A program made the position numbers and the translations under genes. Of a DNA stretch of 64,000 nt, positions 62,601 to 64,000 are shown piece by piece (position 1 is the stretch's first letter; each line of letters opens with the position of its first letter). This DNA comes from Formicarius rufipectus (lineage: Eukaryota > Chordata > Aves > Passeriformes > Formicariidae). Where the stretch lies: contig VXAU01000779.1 in NCBI GenBank assembly GCA_013399695.1, forward strand, positions 496,633-560,632, in the 5' to 3' direction. Under the pieces are notes generated by a model. The model made no database searches. It worked only from the letters and a program-made list of their open reading frames with translations, and was not told the origin of the DNA.

Positions 62601-63631
62601 CTGGAAAGCACAGATTATAAATACAAGGTTTGGTATGATAATAAAGGCTTTTGGCTGTTTGATTGATCTACTGTATGAAGTGTGTGTGTGAGTTTGTGAG
62701 CCTTAAGGGCCTGTGCTGCCCTAAAGTGGCTCTTGGACGAGCTCTCATGTGAGATTTTATACATATATATACATTTCTTTTTATTTTACTTTAACCTCCT
62801 TTCTGCATACAGGGTTTAATCACAACCATGAAAGGTGCAGGCAACTTTACACCTGCCAGGCTGCCTTGGGTGCTGCCACAGCTCTCACAGACACAGGTAC
62901 CACCATCCCACCACAGAACCACTGAGGATGGAAAACACCTCCAGGGCCACCGAGCACAGTCTGCCTCATCCCCCTTTGCCCCCCAGACCAGGGCAGTGAC
63001 TTTCCTCTCCCAAACACCTCCAGGGCTGGGAACTCCATCACCTCCCTGGGCACGCCGTTCCTGTGCTTTCCATGAGGAGACTCCCCCTGATGTCCAGCCT
63101 GACTCTCCCCTGAGGGTGCATTCCCTTCTCCTGCCCCTCGCTCCCTGGTGCTGAGCCCAACCCCTCCCTGGATCCCTCAGGGAGTTGCACAGAGCCAGAG
63201 GGTGCCCCCTGAACCCCCTTTTCCCGGGGCTGGGCCCCTCTTCTCAGCCTCAGCCCCCTCTTCTCGGGGCTGACCCCCTTTTCTCAGGCCTGAGCACCTT
63301 TTTCTCAAACTGAGCCCCTTTTTCTCAGGCCTGAGCCCCCTCTTCTCAGCCCCAGGCCCCGTCTCTCAGCCCCAGCCCCCTCAGGACCGCCCCGGCCTCG
63401 CTCCATTCCCTCAGAGCCCGAGCGGAGGGTCTGGGCCGGGCCGGGAGCTGTGGCAGCCGAGCCGGGGCACGGAGTAAAGTTCGGACAAACCTGTGGCTGT
63501 GAGTTGGTCTTCACGAAGATGAGCCCGTGGTCGGTGTCGAAGGAGCGGCCCTGGCTGATGCAGCCGCCGCCCGTGTGGGCTGTGGGACGGACAGAGGCAC
63601 AGCCCAGAGCGGCGGCCAGCGCGGCCTCCAT
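56269..63631 (-). CDS. FN3KRP: Fructosamine/ketosamine-3-kinase, six exons (FN3KRP-like)
   Basis: The gene spans six coding exons joined at 63631-63491, 59844-59693, 58485-58394, 57904-57822, 57428-57306 and 56619-56269. The sum is 942 nt, coding 313 aa, close to the 309 aa of the human proteins. All introns are GT-AG and phases match. The enzyme phosphorylates sugar adducts on protein amines in the cytosol so that they fall off (protein deglycation). The P-loop GGGCISQGRS (21-30) carries Cys24, the redox-sensitive cysteine of this family. FVK has Lys41 for ATP. HGDLWGGN (215-222) has the catalytic Asp217, and FDPASF has the metal-binding Asp234. The exon 1 QGRS form, WGGN and the FGSGYRGSS end resemble FN3KRP, while several middle segments resemble FN3K. 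FN3KRP (ketosamines such as ribulosamine and psicosamine) is the better call. The start has a strong context (GCAGCCATGG). No break is seen, so it should be functional. Confidence 0.93.
57306..57428 (-). CDS. FN3KRP: FN3KRP exon 5
   Basis: Codes residues 157-197: VNDWQSDWVTFFARQRIQPQ, then an acidic helix ending ELWAQLQ. The acceptor is CTTCAG|GTG and the donor CTTCAG|GTAGGA, phase 0 at both ends. Intron 5 is 56620-57305. Confidence 0.93.
57822..57904 (-). CDS. FN3KRP: FN3KRP exon 4
   Basis: Codes residues 129-156, containing FVDQFGFHTVTCCGYLPQ. The acceptor is TGAAAG|GTAAAG and the donor CCACAG|GTAGGT. FGFHTVTCC is FN3K-like, while GYLPQ is FN3KRP-like. Intron 4 is 57429-57821. Confidence 0.93.
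58394..58485 (-). CDS. FN3KRP: FN3KRP exon 3
   Basis: Codes residues 98-129 with LLGTQLADLHLYNWQLGEKL. The acceptor is TTTCCTAG|G and the donor GTTG|GTACAG. The ADLHLYN motif matches FN3K more closely than FN3KRP (ADLHLDN). Intron 3 is 57905-58393. Confidence 0.92.
59693..59844 (-). CDS. FN3KRP: FN3KRP exon 2
   Basis: Codes residues 48 to part of 98 and begins ARRMFEGEMASLEAI, the family's conserved helix after the ATP-binding lysine. The acceptor is TGGCAG|GCC and the donor AACAG|GTAGGA. It is followed by intron 2 (58486-59692), in which I see no clear element. Confidence 0.93.
60311..60650 (-). mobile_element. CR1 LINE fragment in FN3KRP intron 1
   Basis: The plus strand starts CACAGAATCACAGAACCACAG (a complemented CR1 tail). 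It runs through GGGCAGCCTGTGCCAGTGCC, TCACCACCCTTTGCATGC and GAGCCTCCTTTTCTCCAGG. It therefore lies in sense with the kinase gene. An open frame across it is not a gene. Confidence 0.92.
61070..61530 (-). mobile_element. CR1 LINE fragment in FN3KRP intron 1
   Basis: The plus strand begins CATAGAATCACAGAATGTC and includes CCAACCTGGCCTTGGACTC, GGGGCAGCCACAGCTTCTC and CCTCAGCCTTTCCTCATAGG, a complemented CR1 3' region. It is a different sub-type or divergence from the copy at 60.3 kb. A 120-aa plus-strand frame crossing it is an artefact. Confidence 0.93.
62310..62830 (+). mobile_element. Candidate LTR in FN3KRP intron 1
   Basis: TATAAATA (62616-62623) is followed by AATAAA (62640-62645) only 16 bases later, and then a GT-rich U5-like stretch. 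This is the same compact signal order as in the LTR at 40.4 kb, and it would run opposite to the kinase gene. I cannot fix TG/CA ends or a target-site duplication. A chance pairing of the two signals in AT-rich DNA is possible. Confidence 0.35.
62905..63225 (-). mobile_element. CR1 LINE fragment next to FN3KRP exon 1
   Basis: Complemented CR1 sequence: CACAGAACCACTGAGGATGG, GACCAGGGCAGTGAC, GTTGCACAGAGCCAGAGGG and GAACCCCCTTTTCCCGGGGC. It is unusually C-rich on the plus strand and passes without a clear border into the minisatellite at 63215-63385. Confidence 0.75.
63215..63385. repeat. Minisatellite of 19-21 bp units in FN3KRP intron 1
   Basis: About eight imperfect units of the type CCCCCTTTTCTCAGGCCTGAG lie in tandem, ending about 105 bp from exon 1. 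Variants include CTCTTCTCAGCCTCAG and CTTTTTCTCAAACTGAG. The first units overlap the end of the CR1 copy, whose own sequence (CTTTTCTCCAGGCTGAGC type) could be the source of the repeat. Confidence 0.8.
63491..63631 (-). CDS. FN3KRP: FN3KRP exon 1
   Basis: Codes residues 1-47, including the P-loop and the ATP-binding Lys41. The donor is CAG|GTTTGT, phase 0. An ATG 47 codons upstream is in the same frame without a stop, but the intervening sequence is a Pro/Ser/Phe-rich read of a purine/pyrimidine repeat, so the family-matching ATG was chosen. Confidence 0.93.
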
Positions 63632-63654
63632 GGCTGCGGCGGCGGGGACAGAGC

Positions 63655-63755
63655 GGGGGGGAGAGGGAAAGGGGAGGGAAAAGGGGAAAAGGGGAGGGAA
63701 AAGGGGAGGGGAAAAGGGAGGGGAAAGGGAAAAAGGGGAGGGGAAAGGGGTGGGG
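63655..63755. repeat. G/A polypurine tract at the FN3KRP start
   Basis: About 100 bp of pure G/A on the plus strand (GGGGAAAAGGGGAGGG type). It begins 24 bp upstream of the kinase ATG, so it falls in the 5' UTR or core promoter. Many G runs of 3-4 bases lie within 1-5 bases of each other on the template strand, which would permit G-quadruplexes or triplex DNA. Confidence 0.9.
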
Positions 63756-63918
63756 AGTGTGGTAGATGTCATTATGATTCGTGTCTGTGAAAGCCTGATG
63801 GGTAATAGCAGCCCCTTAAAGGGAGGGAGTTGTTGTTACTACTGAGGTGCTGTGAATTATGGTAAAACTGTTTAGTTTCTCTTCTTTACCAAAATAATGT
63901 GAATTATGGTAGAACTGT
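63756..63918. other. 5' flank of FN3KRP with a 22-bp direct repeat
   Basis: No gene is present. A segment reading TGTGAATTATGGTAAAACTG at 63851-63870 recurs at 63898 with one change (A to G) and continues to 63919, 47 bp further on. The second copy touches the proposed LTR edge. Confidence 0.6.
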
Positions 63919-64000
63919 TGTGGTGGTTTCACCCAGTGTCCACCCAAAACCTCCAGGCTCCCCGCCCACGCCTTCCCAGGGGGAAGGGGAAAAAGGAAGG
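63919..64000 (-). mobile_element. Edge of a second ERV LTR (cut by window end)
   Basis: TGTGGTGGTTTCACCCAGTG, then CCACCCAAAACCTCCAGGC and a purine-rich GGGGGAAGGGGAAAAAGG. This matches the first 80 bp of the block at 27435 block for block. By analogy it is the 3' end of a minus-strand LTR that continues past the window. Confidence 0.65.

Noticed and set aside
62828..63154. A 108-codon plus-strand frame near exon 1
   Set aside because: It reads antisense through a C-rich CR1 fragment.
1..64000. Search for tRNA, rRNA, CRISPR, operon or phage-like organisation
   Set aside because: Nothing of the kind is visible; the repeats and split exons are those of a vertebrate nuclear genome.

Overview
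The window is a stretch of bird nuclear genome, most likely from a passerine. Three things point there: many chicken-repeat-1 (CR1) LINE 3' ends with the typical short tails related to ATTCTATGATT, avian-type endogenous retrovirus LTRs, and an intronless TOPORS-like RING gene of a type I recall mainly from passerine annotations. Nothing in it is bacterial: there are no operons, CRISPR arrays, tRNA genes or rRNA genes that I can see.

Layout. From 1 to about 20.2 kb the sequence is AT-rich and non-coding, with one ERV LTR remnant (6.18 kb) and two CR1 fragments (9.84 and 13.05 kb). At 20.4-21.5 kb a GC-rich island holds a compact minus-strand RING gene (288 aa) with its own TATA box and polyadenylation signal. 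From 21.6 to 55.6 kb there is another gene desert. It holds a CR1 copy at 24.9 kb, a probable solo LTR at 27.4-28.15 kb, an unidentified open frame at 33.7-34.2 kb that may be a decayed retrocopy, a CR1 fragment at 37.2 kb, a probable retroviral LTR at 40.4-40.6 kb and a large polypyrimidine microsatellite at 45.05 kb. From 63.63 down to 56.27 kb lies a complete six-exon minus-strand gene for a fructosamine/ketosamine kinase of the FN3K/FN3KRP family (313 aa). Its first intron is packed with CR1 copies, a candidate LTR and a minisatellite, and the edge of another LTR lies just upstream of its start.

The two genes are unrelated. The kinase is a housekeeping protein-deglycation (repair) enzyme. 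The RING gene is a probable ubiquitin or SUMO ligase whose compact promoter suggests restricted expression, which is inference only. I found no new multi-gene system. The most interesting points are the RING gene, with a possibly shortened C-terminus; the mixed FN3K/FN3KRP character of the kinase; the repeats around the kinase promoter; and the unidentified frame near 34 kb.
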